This document shows positions 28,453 through 39,289 of a stretch of 64,000 bases of DNA, one piece after another. The DNA is from Verrucomicrobiia bacterium. GTDB taxonomy: Bacteria > Verrucomicrobiota > Verrucomicrobiia > Verrucomicrobiales > Akkermansiaceae. The notes beneath the pieces are model-generated. The model did not search any database. It was not told where the DNA came from and was given only the letters and a program-made list of their open reading frames with translations. Made by a program: the position numbers and the translations under genes. The stretch spans positions 18,660-82,659 of the forward strand of contig JAUIGV010000023.1 in the NCBI GenBank assembly GCA_030432565.1, in the 5' to 3' direction. Position 1 is the first letter of the stretch, and each line of letters opens with the position of its first letter.

Positions 28453-29730
28453 ATGGACAAACTTCTCGTGCACGGCGGCACCTCCCTCACCGGATCGATC
28501 AATATTTCCGGTTCCAAAAACGCCTCTCTCCCCATTCTCGCAGCTGCTCTTCTGACCGATCAACAAGTCGTCATTGAACGCGTCCCCGATGTCTCCGACA
28601 CCAACTACATGCTGCAGATTCTCAGCGCGCTCGGTTGCGAAGTCGAGCGCTACAGCGGCACCGTGAAGATCACTGCCGCCGATATTCATCCAGAGGCTCC
28701 TTACGAGATCGTTCGTAAAATGCGTGCGTCCATTTGCGTCATGGGCCCCCTCGTGGCCCGACTCGGCCGGGCCAGCGTTTCCATCCCAGGCGGATGTGTC
28801 ATTGGTGACCGCCCCATCGATCTTCACTTGAAAGGACTGCAGGCCATCGGCGCTCACATTGACACCGAAGGCGGCAACATTCTCATCGAAGCCAGGGACG
28901 GACTGAAGGGCCGGGAAGTCGATCTTCGCGGCAAGCACGGCCCGACGGTTTTGGGAACCGACAACCTGATGATGGCCGCGGTCCTCACGGAGGGAACCAC
29001 CATCATCGAATCCGCGGCCTGCGAACCCGAAGTGGTCGACCTCGCCGATTTCCTCATCTCCATGGGGGCCAAAATCGAGGGCGCGGGAACCCGCCGCATC
29101 ACCATCGAAGGCGTGACTTCCCTTGGAGGAACCCACCACACTGTGATCCCGGATCGCATCGAAGCCGGGACCTTCATGGTCGCTGGAGCCATGGCCGGCG
29201 AATCGGGAATCACTCTGAATCGTGTTCGCAGGGATCAGCTCACCGGCGCGACTGAAAAGCTCATTGAAGCCGGGCACTTTGTGAAGTTCAACGCCGGTGG
29301 AGACAGCGTCACCATCACCCCCGGTGATTCACCGATCGGCTGTTCCATCACCACCGCTCCCCACCCGGGATTCCCGACCGACATGCAGGCGCAATTCACT
29401 GCCATGTTTGCCACCACTCCCGGCATCTCGGTCATCGAGGATACCATTTTCCCGCAGCGCTTCATGCACTGCGCCGAACTCACCCGCATGGGAGCCGACA
29501 TCAATGTCGACAACGGCTCGGCGGTTGTTCATGGCGTGAAGCAACTCAGCGCCGCACCCGTCATGGCCTCGGACCTCCGGGCCTCGGCGGCCCTCGTTCT
29601 TGCCGGCCTCAAGGCCAAGGGCACCACCGAGATCAATCGCCTCTACCACATCGACCGTGGCTACGAGATGATCGACGAAAAACTTCTCCAACTTGGCGCG
29701 AAAGTAGAACGCACCAGGGGAAGCGTCTGA
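28453..29730 (+). CDS. murA: UDP-N-acetylglucosamine 1-carboxyvinyltransferase
   Basis: LTGSINISGSKNASLPILAAALL, LGRASVSIPGGCVIGDRPIDLHLKGLQ (active-site Cys retained). Confidence 0.97.
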   Translation: MDKLLVHGGTSLTGSINISGSKNASLPILAAALLTDQQVVIERVPDVSDTNYMLQILSALGCEVERYSGTVKITAADIHPEAPYEIVRKMRASICVMGPLVARLGRASVSIPGGCVIGDRPIDLHLKGLQAIGAHIDTEGGNILIEARDGLKGREVDLRGKHGPTVLGTDNLMMAAVLTEGTTIIESAACEPEVVDLADFLISMGAKIEGAGTRRITIEGVTSLGGTHHTVIPDRIEAGTFMVAGAMAGESGITLNRVRRDQLTGATEKLIEAGHFVKFNAGGDSVTITPGDSPIGCSITTAPHPGFPTDMQAQFTAMFATTPGISVIEDTIFPQRFMHCAELTRMGADINVDNGSAVVHGVKQLSAAPVMASDLRASAALVLAGLKAKGTTEINRLYHIDRGYEMIDEKLLQLGAKVERTRGSV

Positions 29731-29787
29731 TTCTCTCGCTTGCAGTGACAATTTATTACGTCTAGCGTGCTGCCTCACGCACGCACA

Positions 29788-32700
29788 ATGACGAAACTTC
29801 TCCCCCTATTCTTTGTCACCTTGCTCCCGGCAAGCGCCGACCTCGTTGCCCACTATGCTCTCGATGAAACCGACACGACCACCTCGGTCGTGCAGGATTC
29901 CCTCCAGCAGAACAACGGAGTTCTCATTGGCAGCGGCAGCCCCACCAAGAACTTCACCGCCCCTCACGGCACTGGCTACGATTTCCCCCTGCGCTCCGGC
30001 TTCCGCGTCGATCCTGCTCCCGAGGTTCAGCCAAACGATCAATTCACCATCACCTGGTGGTTCCGCCCAACCACTCTGGATGCCTTTGACCGCTTTTACG
30101 AAACTCTCTCGGGAACCGGAAACAACGGCTCCGGAATTCGAATCGATCTTGGCTCCAATGGCCGCCAGGTTCGCGCTCTCCTCCGCGATGGCAACGGCTC
30201 CACCAACACAACCGTGACCAGTCCGCTCAGCCTCACGGTCGGGGCCTGGTATTTCTTCGCCCTCCGCTATGACTCGCTGAATAACTCCTGCAAGGTCACG
30301 GTTCTTCGTGATACCGGCGGCGATATCACCGCTTCAAACATCGCCTCGTTCACCACCACAAGCACCTCCCTCGGCACCGATATCATCACTCATAACACCG
30401 GTGTATTTTTCGCAGCCGACGATGCCGGAGCCTCTGGCTCAAACGACTTTGGCGGCTCGATGGACGACATTGCCATTTTCCAAACCGGAGACAAATTCGG
30501 AGTCCTTTCCGACTCCGATCTTGCCGAGATTTTTAACGATGGCGCTCTTGCTTTTGACCCTCCTGCCCCGCGCCCCACCATCAACTCCTTCACCGCCAGC
30601 GAAAGCAACTTTAGCTCCGGCGACTCCGTCACCCTGAGCTGGAATGTCTCCGATGCCGACTCGGTCGAAATCACGCCTGGCATTGGGGCAGTCAACGCAA
30701 CCGGCTCGACCAGCTTCACCGCATCCTTTACCGAGATCTACACCCTTACCGCCACCAATGCGGAAGGCCCAACCACCGCCACGGTTCAAATCACGGTGGA
30801 TGGCCTGGCTCTCGCTCCCAGGATCAGCGAATTCGTCGCAAGCAATTCATCGTTTGACGATGGCGACGGCAACTCCTCCGACTGGATTGAAATCCACAAC
30901 AGAAACACGGCCCCTTTTGACATCTCCGGATATCACCTCACCGACGACGCCACCAATTTGACCAAGTGGACCTTCCCAAACGGCACCATTTTGGATGGCA
31001 ACGAATACTTCGTCATCTTCGCGTCCGGAACCAGCATTCCGGACTCTGCAGGCAATCTCCACACCAATTTCAGCCTCAACGCCAACGGTGAATACCTCGC
31101 CCTGATCTCCCCGAATGGCAGCAACATCATTCAGGATTTCCCGCCGACCTACCCGCCTCAAAAAAACGACACCAGCTACACCTCGCAGGGCTTTCTTTCC
31201 CTTCCCACCCCGCGATCTGAAAACACCGGGATCGCTCAACTAGGATACGTCCGCGACACCACCTTCGATATCGATCGCGGCCACTACGACGCGCCTTTCA
31301 ACCTCACTATCGAGACCTCCACTCCAGACGCAGGAATCTACTACACCACCGACGGCACTCCCCCGACCCCCGAAAACGGCACCCTCTATAACGGACCGGT
31401 CACAATCTCCACCACCACCGTTCTCCGGGCCGCCGCCTTCAAGGAAAATTTCATTCCTACCAACGTCGACACCCAGAGTTACATCTTCCTCAACGACGTC
31501 ATCAATCAGCCCAACAACCCACCCAACACCACAAGCTCGTGGGCCGGTCGTATTGCGGACTACGAAATGGATCCGCAAATTGTCACCGACCCGGATTATG
31601 CCGATGCGATCATCCCGGCTCTTCAAAAATTCCCCACCCTCTCGCTCACGATGGCGCCCGATGACTTCTACGGGCCCAACGGAATTTACCAAAACCCCGA
31701 AAGCCAAGGCTCGCTCTGGGAACGCCCGGTTTCCGCAGAACTCATCTCGCACGACGGATCCGAGCCCGGCTTTCAAATCAATGCCGGCCTCCGCGTGCAA
31801 GGTGGCAGCAGCCGTAATCCGGACACCCCGAAACACAGCTTAAGTCTCCGCTTCCGCACCCAATACGGGGCAGGAAAACTACGTTACCCCCTTTACCGAA
31901 ATTCTCCCAACGGACGCAGCGCCGTGGAAAAATTCGACACCCTGCAACTCCGTGCAAACTACAACTACGGCTTCTCCCACCGCCACTTTTGGCAGTGCGA
32001 TAAAGCGCAGTATAACCGTGACCAATTCACCAACGATACGTTCATGGAAATGGGGAACACCGGCGTTCACGGTCGCTGGACTCATCTTTATATAAACGGA
32101 ATTTACTGGGGACTATACCATCTCCACGAACGACCCGATCAGGATTTCATGGAAGCCTACTTCGGCGGAGAGGACGATGATTACGACGCCATCAACAAAG
32201 GCCAGGCCCAGTCCGGCACCGTGACACGCTACAACACCATGGCTTCAATTTCACGCAACAACATCGCGAACAACTCGGTTTACGAAGCTCTCCAAACCCA
32301 TCTCGATCTCGATTCATTCATCGACTACATGATGCTTAATTTCTACATCGGTAATAACGACTGGGATGGCAACAACTGGCGCGCCGCCGGCATGGGGCCC
32401 TCCGGCGTCCCCTTCCATTACTTCCCGTGGGATTCCGAATTCGCCATTTCGCCACCTCGCACCAATCCCGCTTATCTTAGCATCGCGGGGGCTCTCAACA
32501 TCAACGTCACCGGTCGCAACAATCGCAACAACCGGCCTTCCGGCATCCACCAGGACCTCACTCAGAACTCCGAATACCGCCTTCGATTTGCCGACCGGGC
32601 CCACGCAGCCCTCTTCAATGGCGGACCACTTTCAACCACCGGGGCCACTGAAATTTGGCGACGCCGGTCCGACGAAATGGACGATGCCATTATCGCCGAG

Positions 32701-33813
32701 TCTGCCCGCTGGGGAGACTACCGCCGCGATGTGCAAGCCGCCGGTGGATGGCAGCGCTCGAACTACGAACTCTACACCAGAGACGACCAGTATCTGGCCA
32801 CGCAAAACTACATCACCGGGACCTACCTCCAACAGCGACCCAACATTTTCCTAAACCAACTCCGGGCCCGCAACCTCTACCCCTCCGTTGACGCCCCCAC
32901 CTACACTCAAAGTGGCAATTCCCTAACCATGGGCAATCCCAATGGAGGTGGAACCATTTTCTACACCACCGATGGCTCCGACCCACGTGACCCCGGCGCC
33001 TCGACTTATGCAAGCGCCATCAGCCTCACCACCAGCGCCACTTACAACTCCCGCGTGCTCGAAAACGGAGTTTGGTCGGCCCTTCAATCGGCCGACATCA
33101 TCGCCGGCAGCCCCGCCGATGCCACAAACCTCGTGATTTCCGAACTCTACTACAACGAACCCGGCCCCTCCGAAGAAAACGAATTCATCGAACTGGTCAA
33201 TATCTCCAACAACGAGATCGACCTGAGCAATCTCACTTTCACCGCCGGGCTCACCTACACCTTCCCTCTCGACACCACCCTTGACCCTGGAGCCCGACTC
33301 ATCCTCGGACCCAACGACTACGAGGGTAATCTCGACAACGGCGGTGAGGAAATCACTCTCAACGACGCCTCCGGCAATATCATCGAAAGCTTTACCTACG
33401 ATGACAACCTTCCTTGGCCCGAAGCGAGCGACGGCGAAGGATTCAGCCTCGTCCGAATCAGCCCGTCGTCCCAACTCGATCCCAATCTCCCGTCCAGCTG
33501 GCGCGCCTCAACCACCGTCGGCGGCAATCCAGGCTCGTCTGATGCGACCACCTTTCCGGGCGGCGACTTGCTCGCCTACGCTTTTCAGGACAAGAGTCTT
33601 ATTCCGACCGAAAACGGTGTCCTTGCGCCCCGAAACCTCGCGGCCGACGACATCATTCAGCAAGTTCAAACCTCCACCGACCTCGAAAACTGGACCACCC
33701 TTGCCGACCCCGTCCTCGAGTCGCTTCCTGAAAATGGTTTTAGCATCCAAACCTACGAAGTCGGTCCAATCACCAGCGCCCGATTTTACCGTCTCAAAGC
33801 AACCCTCCGCTGA
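29788..33813 (+). CDS. Large secreted multidomain protein: LamG-like, lamin-tail, CHB_HEX-C-like, CotH kinase
   Basis: DLVAHYALDETDTTTSVVQDS (LamG); SDWIEIHNRNTAPFDISGYHLTDD (lamin tail); IYYTTDGTPPTPENGTLYNGPVTI (chitobiase C-term-like); FRTQYGAGKLRYPLY...YINGIYWGLYHLHERPDQDFMEAYFGGEDDDYDAINKGQ (CotH). Confidence 0.85.
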   Translation: MTKLLPLFFVTLLPASADLVAHYALDETDTTTSVVQDSLQQNNGVLIGSGSPTKNFTAPHGTGYDFPLRSGFRVDPAPEVQPNDQFTITWWFRPTTLDAFDRFYETLSGTGNNGSGIRIDLGSNGRQVRALLRDGNGSTNTTVTSPLSLTVGAWYFFALRYDSLNNSCKVTVLRDTGGDITASNIASFTTTSTSLGTDIITHNTGVFFAADDAGASGSNDFGGSMDDIAIFQTGDKFGVLSDSDLAEIFNDGALAFDPPAPRPTINSFTASESNFSSGDSVTLSWNVSDADSVEITPGIGAVNATGSTSFTASFTEIYTLTATNAEGPTTATVQITVDGLALAPRISEFVASNSSFDDGDGNSSDWIEIHNRNTAPFDISGYHLTDDATNLTKWTFPNGTILDGNEYFVIFASGTSIPDSAGNLHTNFSLNANGEYLALISPNGSNIIQDFPPTYPPQKNDTSYTSQGFLSLPTPRSENTGIAQLGYVRDTTFDIDRGHYDAPFNLTIETSTPDAGIYYTTDGTPPTPENGTLYNGPVTISTTTVLRAAAFKENFIPTNVDTQSYIFLNDVINQPNNPPNTTSSWAGRIADYEMDPQIVTDPDYADAIIPALQKFPTLSLTMAPDDFYGPNGIYQNPESQGSLWERPVSAELISHDGSEPGFQINAGLRVQGGSSRNPDTPKHSLSLRFRTQYGAGKLRYPLYRNSPNGRSAVEKFDTLQLRANYNYGFSHRHFWQCDKAQYNRDQFTNDTFMEMGNTGVHGRWTHLYINGIYWGLYHLHERPDQDFMEAYFGGEDDDYDAINKGQAQSGTVTRYNTMASISRNNIANNSVYEALQTHLDLDSFIDYMMLNFYIGNNDWDGNNWRAAGMGPSGVPFHYFPWDSEFAISPPRTNPAYLSIAGALNINVTGRNNRNNRPSGIHQDLTQNSEYRLRFADRAHAALFNGGPLSTTGATEIWRRRSDEMDDAIIAESARWGDYRRDVQAAGGWQRSNYELYTRDDQYLATQNYITGTYLQQRPNIFLNQLRARNLYPSVDAPTYTQSGNSLTMGNPNGGGTIFYTTDGSDPRDPGASTYASAISLTTSATYNSRVLENGVWSALQSADIIAGSPADATNLVISELYYNEPGPSEENEFIELVNISNNEIDLSNLTFTAGLTYTFPLDTTLDPGARLILGPNDYEGNLDNGGEEITLNDASGNIIESFTYDDNLPWPEASDGEGFSLVRISPSSQLDPNLPSSWRASTTVGGNPGSSDATTFPGGDLLAYAFQDKSLIPTENGVLAPRNLAADDIIQQVQTSTDLENWTTLADPVLESLPENGFSIQTYEVGPITSARFYRLKATLR

Positions 33814-33863
33814 CCCACCTTAAAACCTTCGCACCATTGCGTCTTTGCGGTTAAACCTCACCC

Positions 33864-36080
33864 ATGCCCCTCGCCGCCAGCGTTCTCATCGACGGACCTT
33901 CCGAGCTCGTCTTTGACTACGCCATCCCGGATCACCTCAAAGTCCTACCCGGCTGCCGGGTGCGCATTCCCCTTCGAAATCGAAACGCCACCGGCACCGT
34001 CCTCCGCGTTCAGGAAGCCCCTCAATCTGAATTCGACCTTCGCTTTCTCACCGGCCTCGTCGACCCGGAACCACTCATCACCCCTCCTCTCCTAAAACTC
34101 GCAGACTGGATCACTTCCTATTACGGAACCCCACTTGAACAGGTCATTCGCTCCATCATCCCGGCCTCCATTCGCGGAGAAAAAACCTCAGCGAAAGTTC
34201 GCAAAGCCGCCGTCCTCAAAAACAAACCATCCGACGAAGAACTCGCCACGATCGCCAAACGGGCCAAGCGACAACACCAAATTCTCACCTTGTTGTTAAT
34301 CGCAGACAAGCCCATCCCCATCACCGAACTCGGTGGAGCCTCCGCCTCATCCTCGCTCAAAACCCTCGCCGAAAAAGATTGGGTCCAAATCATCGATCTC
34401 GAAGTCCGGCGGGACCCCGATGCAAACGAAACCTTCGTCCCCACCGACCCTCTCACCTTGAACGACGAGCAGGCCGAGGTTCACAAAACGATCACCAAAA
34501 GCCTCCACTCGGAAAAACCAACGCCCATACTCCTTCACGGCATCACCGGATCCGGAAAAACCGAAGTCTACCTCCAGGCCACCCGCGCTGCCCTTGACCT
34601 TGGCAAAAACGTCATCGTCCTCGTCCCGGAAATCTCCCTCGCCCCCCAAACCGTTCAGCGCTTCAAAGCCCGTTTCCACGACCTCACCGATCAAATCGCC
34701 ATCCTTCACTCCAACCTCTCCCAGGGCGAGCGCTTCGACGAATGGCACCGCATCCGCGCCGGCAGGGCCCGCATCGTCATCGGAGCCCGCTCCGCCATCT
34801 TCGCCCCCGTTAAAGATCCCGGACTCATCATCGTCGATGAGGAACACGAACCTGCCTACAAACAGGAAAACGTCCCCAAGTATCACGCCCGTGATCTTGC
34901 CGTCGTCCGCTGCCATCTCGAAAAATGCACCGTCGTCCTCGGCTCCGCCACCCCCTCGCTCGAAACCTTCCAAAACACCCAACTTGGGAAATACCAGATG
35001 GTCAAAATGACCGAGCGTGCCGACGGAGCCTCGCTCCCCCTCACCCGGGTCGTCGACATGCGCATCGAGGCCAGGAAGCACAAAGGCCGCGATGCCATCA
35101 TCTCGGACATTCTTCGTACTTCCGTCGAAAAACGTCTCGAAGCCAACGAGCAAGTCATCATCTTCCTCAACCGCCGCGGCTTCGCCCGCTCCCTACAGTG
35201 TCCTCCCTGCGGCCATGTCATCGAGTGCAATCACTGCGCCATCCCCCTCACCTACCATCGTGGTGATGAACGCCTCGTCTGCCACATCTGCGGCTTCCAA
35301 TCCATCGTCCCCCGCCTTTGCCCCAACTGCCAGGACCCCGCCATTCGCTTCCAGGGTTACGGAACCGAGAAGGCTGAAGCCATCCTCCGCAAAGTCTTCC
35401 CTTCCGCAAAAATCGCCCGACTCGACACCGATACCACCCGCCGCAAGAACACCCTCCGTGACACCCTTCGGGACTTCCGGGCCAAGAAAATCAACATCCT
35501 CCTCGGCACTCAAATGATCGCCAAGGGCCTCGATTTCCCAAACGTCACCCTCGTCGGCGTCCTCAACGCCGACCTGTCCCTTTACGCACCCGACTTTCGA
35601 GCCGGCGAGCGCACCTTCCAACTCCTCACCCAGGTCGCAGGCCGCGCTGGTCGCGGCAAAATGGCGGGAGAGGTCATCATCCAAACCTCCACCCCGCACA
35701 GTCCCTCCATCCAATTCGCAAGGCATCACGACTTCGATGGCTTCGTCGCCCAGGAACTCGACGTTCGCCAACAATTCCAATACCCGCCCTTCACCCACCT
35801 CGCCCTCCTCCTCGCGAGATCCAGCCACGAACGGCGCGCCGAATTCACCCTGCAAACCCTCCACCGGAAACTCGCCGAGAACCTCCCCGAAAACGTCATC
35901 CTTGGTGACCCCATCCCCTCGCCTCTGACCAAATCACACTCCCAATTCCGCTTTCAACTCCTCATGCGCGGACCCAACGCCAGAGTGCTCTCCCACCACC
36001 TCAACAAAATCCTAAGAGCCACCCCCACCCCCGAAGACGTCATCGTCACCGCCGACCTCGACGCCTACGACCTCGGATGA
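33864..36080 (+). CDS. priA: Primosomal replication protein N' (PriA helicase)
   Basis: LLHGITGSGKTEVYLQ, VDEEHEPAYKQE, zinc-binding CPPCGHVIECNHCAIPL...CHICGFQ...CPNCQ, GTQMIAKGLDFPNVTLVGVLNADLSLYAPDFRAGERTFQLLTQVAGRAGRG. Confidence 0.97.
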   Translation: MPLAASVLIDGPSELVFDYAIPDHLKVLPGCRVRIPLRNRNATGTVLRVQEAPQSEFDLRFLTGLVDPEPLITPPLLKLADWITSYYGTPLEQVIRSIIPASIRGEKTSAKVRKAAVLKNKPSDEELATIAKRAKRQHQILTLLLIADKPIPITELGGASASSSLKTLAEKDWVQIIDLEVRRDPDANETFVPTDPLTLNDEQAEVHKTITKSLHSEKPTPILLHGITGSGKTEVYLQATRAALDLGKNVIVLVPEISLAPQTVQRFKARFHDLTDQIAILHSNLSQGERFDEWHRIRAGRARIVIGARSAIFAPVKDPGLIIVDEEHEPAYKQENVPKYHARDLAVVRCHLEKCTVVLGSATPSLETFQNTQLGKYQMVKMTERADGASLPLTRVVDMRIEARKHKGRDAIISDILRTSVEKRLEANEQVIIFLNRRGFARSLQCPPCGHVIECNHCAIPLTYHRGDERLVCHICGFQSIVPRLCPNCQDPAIRFQGYGTEKAEAILRKVFPSAKIARLDTDTTRRKNTLRDTLRDFRAKKINILLGTQMIAKGLDFPNVTLVGVLNADLSLYAPDFRAGERTFQLLTQVAGRAGRGKMAGEVIIQTSTPHSPSIQFARHHDFDGFVAQELDVRQQFQYPPFTHLALLLARSSHERRAEFTLQTLHRKLAENLPENVILGDPIPSPLTKSHSQFRFQLLMRGPNARVLSHHLNKILRATPTPEDVIVTADLDAYDLG

Positions 36081-36158
36081 ACCTCCGCCCTGACCGTTTG
36101 AAAGACCTTCACACGCCCCTCGCTTGCTTCCATGATGGGCCACCTCTAAACTCCAGCC

Positions 36159-36827
36159 ATGCCCGCAGTCCTTATTGTTGAAGACGAACCCGCCATCGCG
36201 GACACCCTGATCTATGCGCTGGAGACCGAAAACTTCTCGGTCACTCATGTGACAACCGCACAAGATGGGCTCGATCACTTCAATTCCCACGCCCCCGACT
36301 TTGCGGTTCTCGATATCGGCCTGCCCGATTTCACCGGCTTCGATCTCTGCAGAAAGATCCGCGACTTTTCACAAGTCCCCATCCTCTTTCTCACCGCACG
36401 GGACTCTGAAATCGACCAAGTCCTTGGCCTCGAGCTCGGTGCCGACGACTACGTCACCAAACCCTTCTCCCCAAGAACCGTGGTTGCGCGCATCCGGGCC
36501 ATCCTGCGCCGCGGCAAAAGCGCACCTGAGGTGATTTCTTCGCTCCTTCACCACGATCCGGACACCATGAGTATCACTTGCTGCAATCATCACCTCGATC
36601 TTACTGCTCACGAATACAAGCTTCTCGCCATTCTCCTCGGGCAACCCGGCCGCGTTTTCACCCGTGAGCAACTCCTTGAACAAGCCTGGGACGATCCGGG
36701 GTCGGCCATGGATCGCACCATCGATGCACACATCAAATCCCTCCGGGCCAAACTCCGCCAACATTCCGATGACGCAGCCGAAACAATCCAGACCCGCCGT
36801 GGCCTCGGATACACCCTCATTCTCTAA
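36159..36827 (+). CDS. creB: OmpR-family response regulator, CreB-like
   Basis: VEDEPAIADTLIYALE...LDIGLPDFTGFDLCRKI...LGLELGADDYVTKPFSPR plus winged-helix effector; closely resembles E. coli CreB. Confidence 0.88.
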   Translation: MPAVLIVEDEPAIADTLIYALETENFSVTHVTTAQDGLDHFNSHAPDFAVLDIGLPDFTGFDLCRKIRDFSQVPILFLTARDSEIDQVLGLELGADDYVTKPFSPRTVVARIRAILRRGKSAPEVISSLLHHDPDTMSITCCNHHLDLTAHEYKLLAILLGQPGRVFTREQLLEQAWDDPGSAMDRTIDAHIKSLRAKLRQHSDDAAETIQTRRGLGYTLIL

Positions 36828-38246
36828 ATGCGGCTCACACGTGTCACCCTGCTCTTCATCACTCTCATTATGGGAGCGGGATTCTATCGCCTCACCGACT
36901 ACCTTCTCGAAGACCTCGAAACGCAGACATTACAGGCGACCGAGGAGGCGATGATCGACACCGCCCAAATTCTCGCTAACCTCGCCGGGAAGGATCCAGA
37001 CCTTAACAAGGTTTTTGAAGGCGTTGACGAGCGCAAACTCAGCGCCAAAATCTTTGTTGTCGCTAAAGAAAACGTCGGACTGAATGCCTACCTTACTGAT
37101 GAAAAAGGCATCGTCCTTTTCGACAGCGGCCATCCGGAAAACGTCGGCAAGGACTTCAGTGAATGGAGCGACGTTTACAAAACACTTCGTGGCAAGTACG
37201 GAGCACGCTCAACCCGGGAGGACGAATCAAAATCAGACTCATCCGTCATGTTCGTTGGAGCCCCGGTGAACCAGGATGGAAAAATCGTGGGCTGCCTCAG
37301 CGTTTACAAGGCCCAGAAAGATGTCCTGCCTTTCGTGCAGGATCGCCGCAAAACCATCATCTGGTCGGTCGCCCTCATCGGCCTTGGCATTCTTGCACTC
37401 ATTGTCGCAGTCTTCATGTGGCTTTTTCGTCCGGTCGGCAAGCTCACCGCCTATGCCCGGGCCATCACGCGCGGCGAACGCCGCCCCAAACCACAAGTTG
37501 GACTTGGTCGTGAAGTGAACACTCTCGCCAATGCCCTCCATGATATGCGGGAATCCCTCGAAGGACGCCAGTATGCCGAACGCTACATTCAGACTCTGAC
37601 CCACGAACTCAAGTCTCCCCTCGCCGCCATTCAAGGAGCCGCCGAACTTCTGAACGAAGACATGCCCCAGTCCGACCGCGCCAAATTCGTGGGGAACATT
37701 CGGAATCAAACGAAGCGGTGCGAAGCGATGATTCACCAACTGCTTGAGCTTTCAACGCTGGAAGCGCAAAGCCATTTGGAGAACTCCCACGAATTCGATC
37801 TGGCCACTTGCGGACGCAGGGTTCTTTCCCAGCTGACCGGTCTGGCCGAGTCTACCGGAGTCACCCTGGATTTCGACATCCCCGAACCACTTCAATTTTT
37901 CGGGAACGAACCCCTCCTGGGGTCGGCTCTCACCCACCTTCTTGAGAATGGCATTCAGTTCTCGACCAGGGGAGGAACCGTTCTTCTGGCTGCAAGAGTT
38001 CACGAAGACCGGGTCATCCTGTCGGTTCGCGATGAAGGAGCGGGAATCCCCGACTTTGCAGCGACCCGGGCCTTCGAGCGCTTCTATTCATTTCGCAGCG
38101 AAGACCGCGGCAAAGGAAACGGACTTGGCCTCACCTTCGTCAAGGAAGTGGCCGAACTCCACCAAGGGAAAGCACGAATTTTCCGTCATGAGGGAGGCGG
38201 AACCGAGGCCAGAATGGAACTCCCGGTTATCCCCGCCTCCACCTAA
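36828..38246 (+). CDS. creC: Sensor histidine kinase, CreC-like
   Basis: AYLTDEKGIVLFDSGHPENVGKDFSEWSDVYKTLRGKYGARSTRED...SSVMFVGAPV; THELKSPLAAIQGAAELL; matches the E. coli CreC sensor pattern. Confidence 0.88.
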   Translation: MRLTRVTLLFITLIMGAGFYRLTDYLLEDLETQTLQATEEAMIDTAQILANLAGKDPDLNKVFEGVDERKLSAKIFVVAKENVGLNAYLTDEKGIVLFDSGHPENVGKDFSEWSDVYKTLRGKYGARSTREDESKSDSSVMFVGAPVNQDGKIVGCLSVYKAQKDVLPFVQDRRKTIIWSVALIGLGILALIVAVFMWLFRPVGKLTAYARAITRGERRPKPQVGLGREVNTLANALHDMRESLEGRQYAERYIQTLTHELKSPLAAIQGAAELLNEDMPQSDRAKFVGNIRNQTKRCEAMIHQLLELSTLEAQSHLENSHEFDLATCGRRVLSQLTGLAESTGVTLDFDIPEPLQFFGNEPLLGSALTHLLENGIQFSTRGGTVLLAARVHEDRVILSVRDEGAGIPDFAATRAFERFYSFRSEDRGKGNGLGLTFVKEVAELHQGKARIFRHEGGGTEARMELPVIPAST

Positions 38247-38364
38247 GGGTTTCTCCAAACCTTCACATTCCGGGCATGATGACTTCACAGTCCCGATTCA
38301 ATTTCCTGAAATGATTTAAACAGACCGGGGTCGTTTTCATCTTTTCCTCCTTACCACTCTCTCC

Positions 38365-39162
38365 ATGCGTCACGAACTAGCCATTCTCCTCAGAGGATCC
38401 CCCGCAGATCTCCGCAAGTGGATCAATGACCCTGGCGCTTCAAGTCTGCGCCTGTGCCTCGTGACCATTATCCTGGCCTTCGGAATCTACGGCATGACGG
38501 TGGGATTTTGGCGGGATCCGAAGATGGGAATCTACGTTGGGATTAAAATGCCGGCCCTCATCATCCTCACCCTCGCCTGCAATGGATTCCTCAACGGCAT
38601 GCTGGGTCTTCTTTTAGGGAGCGGCCTCGGCTTCCGGCAATCGATCATGGCGCAACTCATGAGCTTCACCATTGCCGCCCTCGTCCTCGGGGGATTGGCT
38701 CCTGTGACCTTCTTTATGTCCCTCAATGCTCCGGCACCAGATGCCGCAAACGCTACGAGCGCCCATTCCTATTTCCTGGTCGCTCACACCGTGCTCATCG
38801 CTGTGGCAGGCATTATTGCCAACCTCCACCTAGCCAAGCTGCTTATCGCCGTCACCCCCGATTCCCGCACCGCAATCACCACCCTCCTGGCCTGGCTGGG
38901 CGGAAATGCTTTCGTAGGTGCCCAACTCTCATGGATCATGCGGCCGTTTTTTGGAACCCCCACTATTGAAGTCGCTTTCCTGCGCCCCAAGCCATTTGAT
39001 GGGACCTTTTACGAGGTTTTTTGGGACAAGCTGCAAGCCATCAGCGGAGGAGGTGGCTTTATCGTACTGATGCTGATCGCAATCGTGCTGTTTTTGCTTC
39101 ACCTGCCTGTGATCAAACTCCTCTCCTGCGGAGACTCAGGGAAATCAGGGCGCCAGGGTTGA
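38365..39162 (+). CDS. Multi-TM membrane protein of unknown function (Yip1-like)
   Basis: 265 aa, about 5-6 TM; follows creBC; no visible CreD similarity. Confidence 0.55.
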   Translation: MRHELAILLRGSPADLRKWINDPGASSLRLCLVTIILAFGIYGMTVGFWRDPKMGIYVGIKMPALIILTLACNGFLNGMLGLLLGSGLGFRQSIMAQLMSFTIAALVLGGLAPVTFFMSLNAPAPDAANATSAHSYFLVAHTVLIAVAGIIANLHLAKLLIAVTPDSRTAITTLLAWLGGNAFVGAQLSWIMRPFFGTPTIEVAFLRPKPFDGTFYEVFWDKLQAISGGGGFIVLMLIAIVLFLLHLPVIKLLSCGDSGKSGRQG

Positions 39163-39289
39163 GAATATTCCTCTCAATCCATCCATGATAGGCTTCGGGT
39201 TTCATTTTTTCTGGTCACGCCTAACAACTCTTTCTAAAAAATGGGAGTCAGCTCAGAAAATTTGCTGTCTTCATCCATCAACAAGAAAA

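Noticed and set aside
28267-29277. 336-aa antisense ORF opposite murA
   Set aside because: murA is unambiguous; the antisense product is Gly/Asp-rich, typical of the mirror frame.
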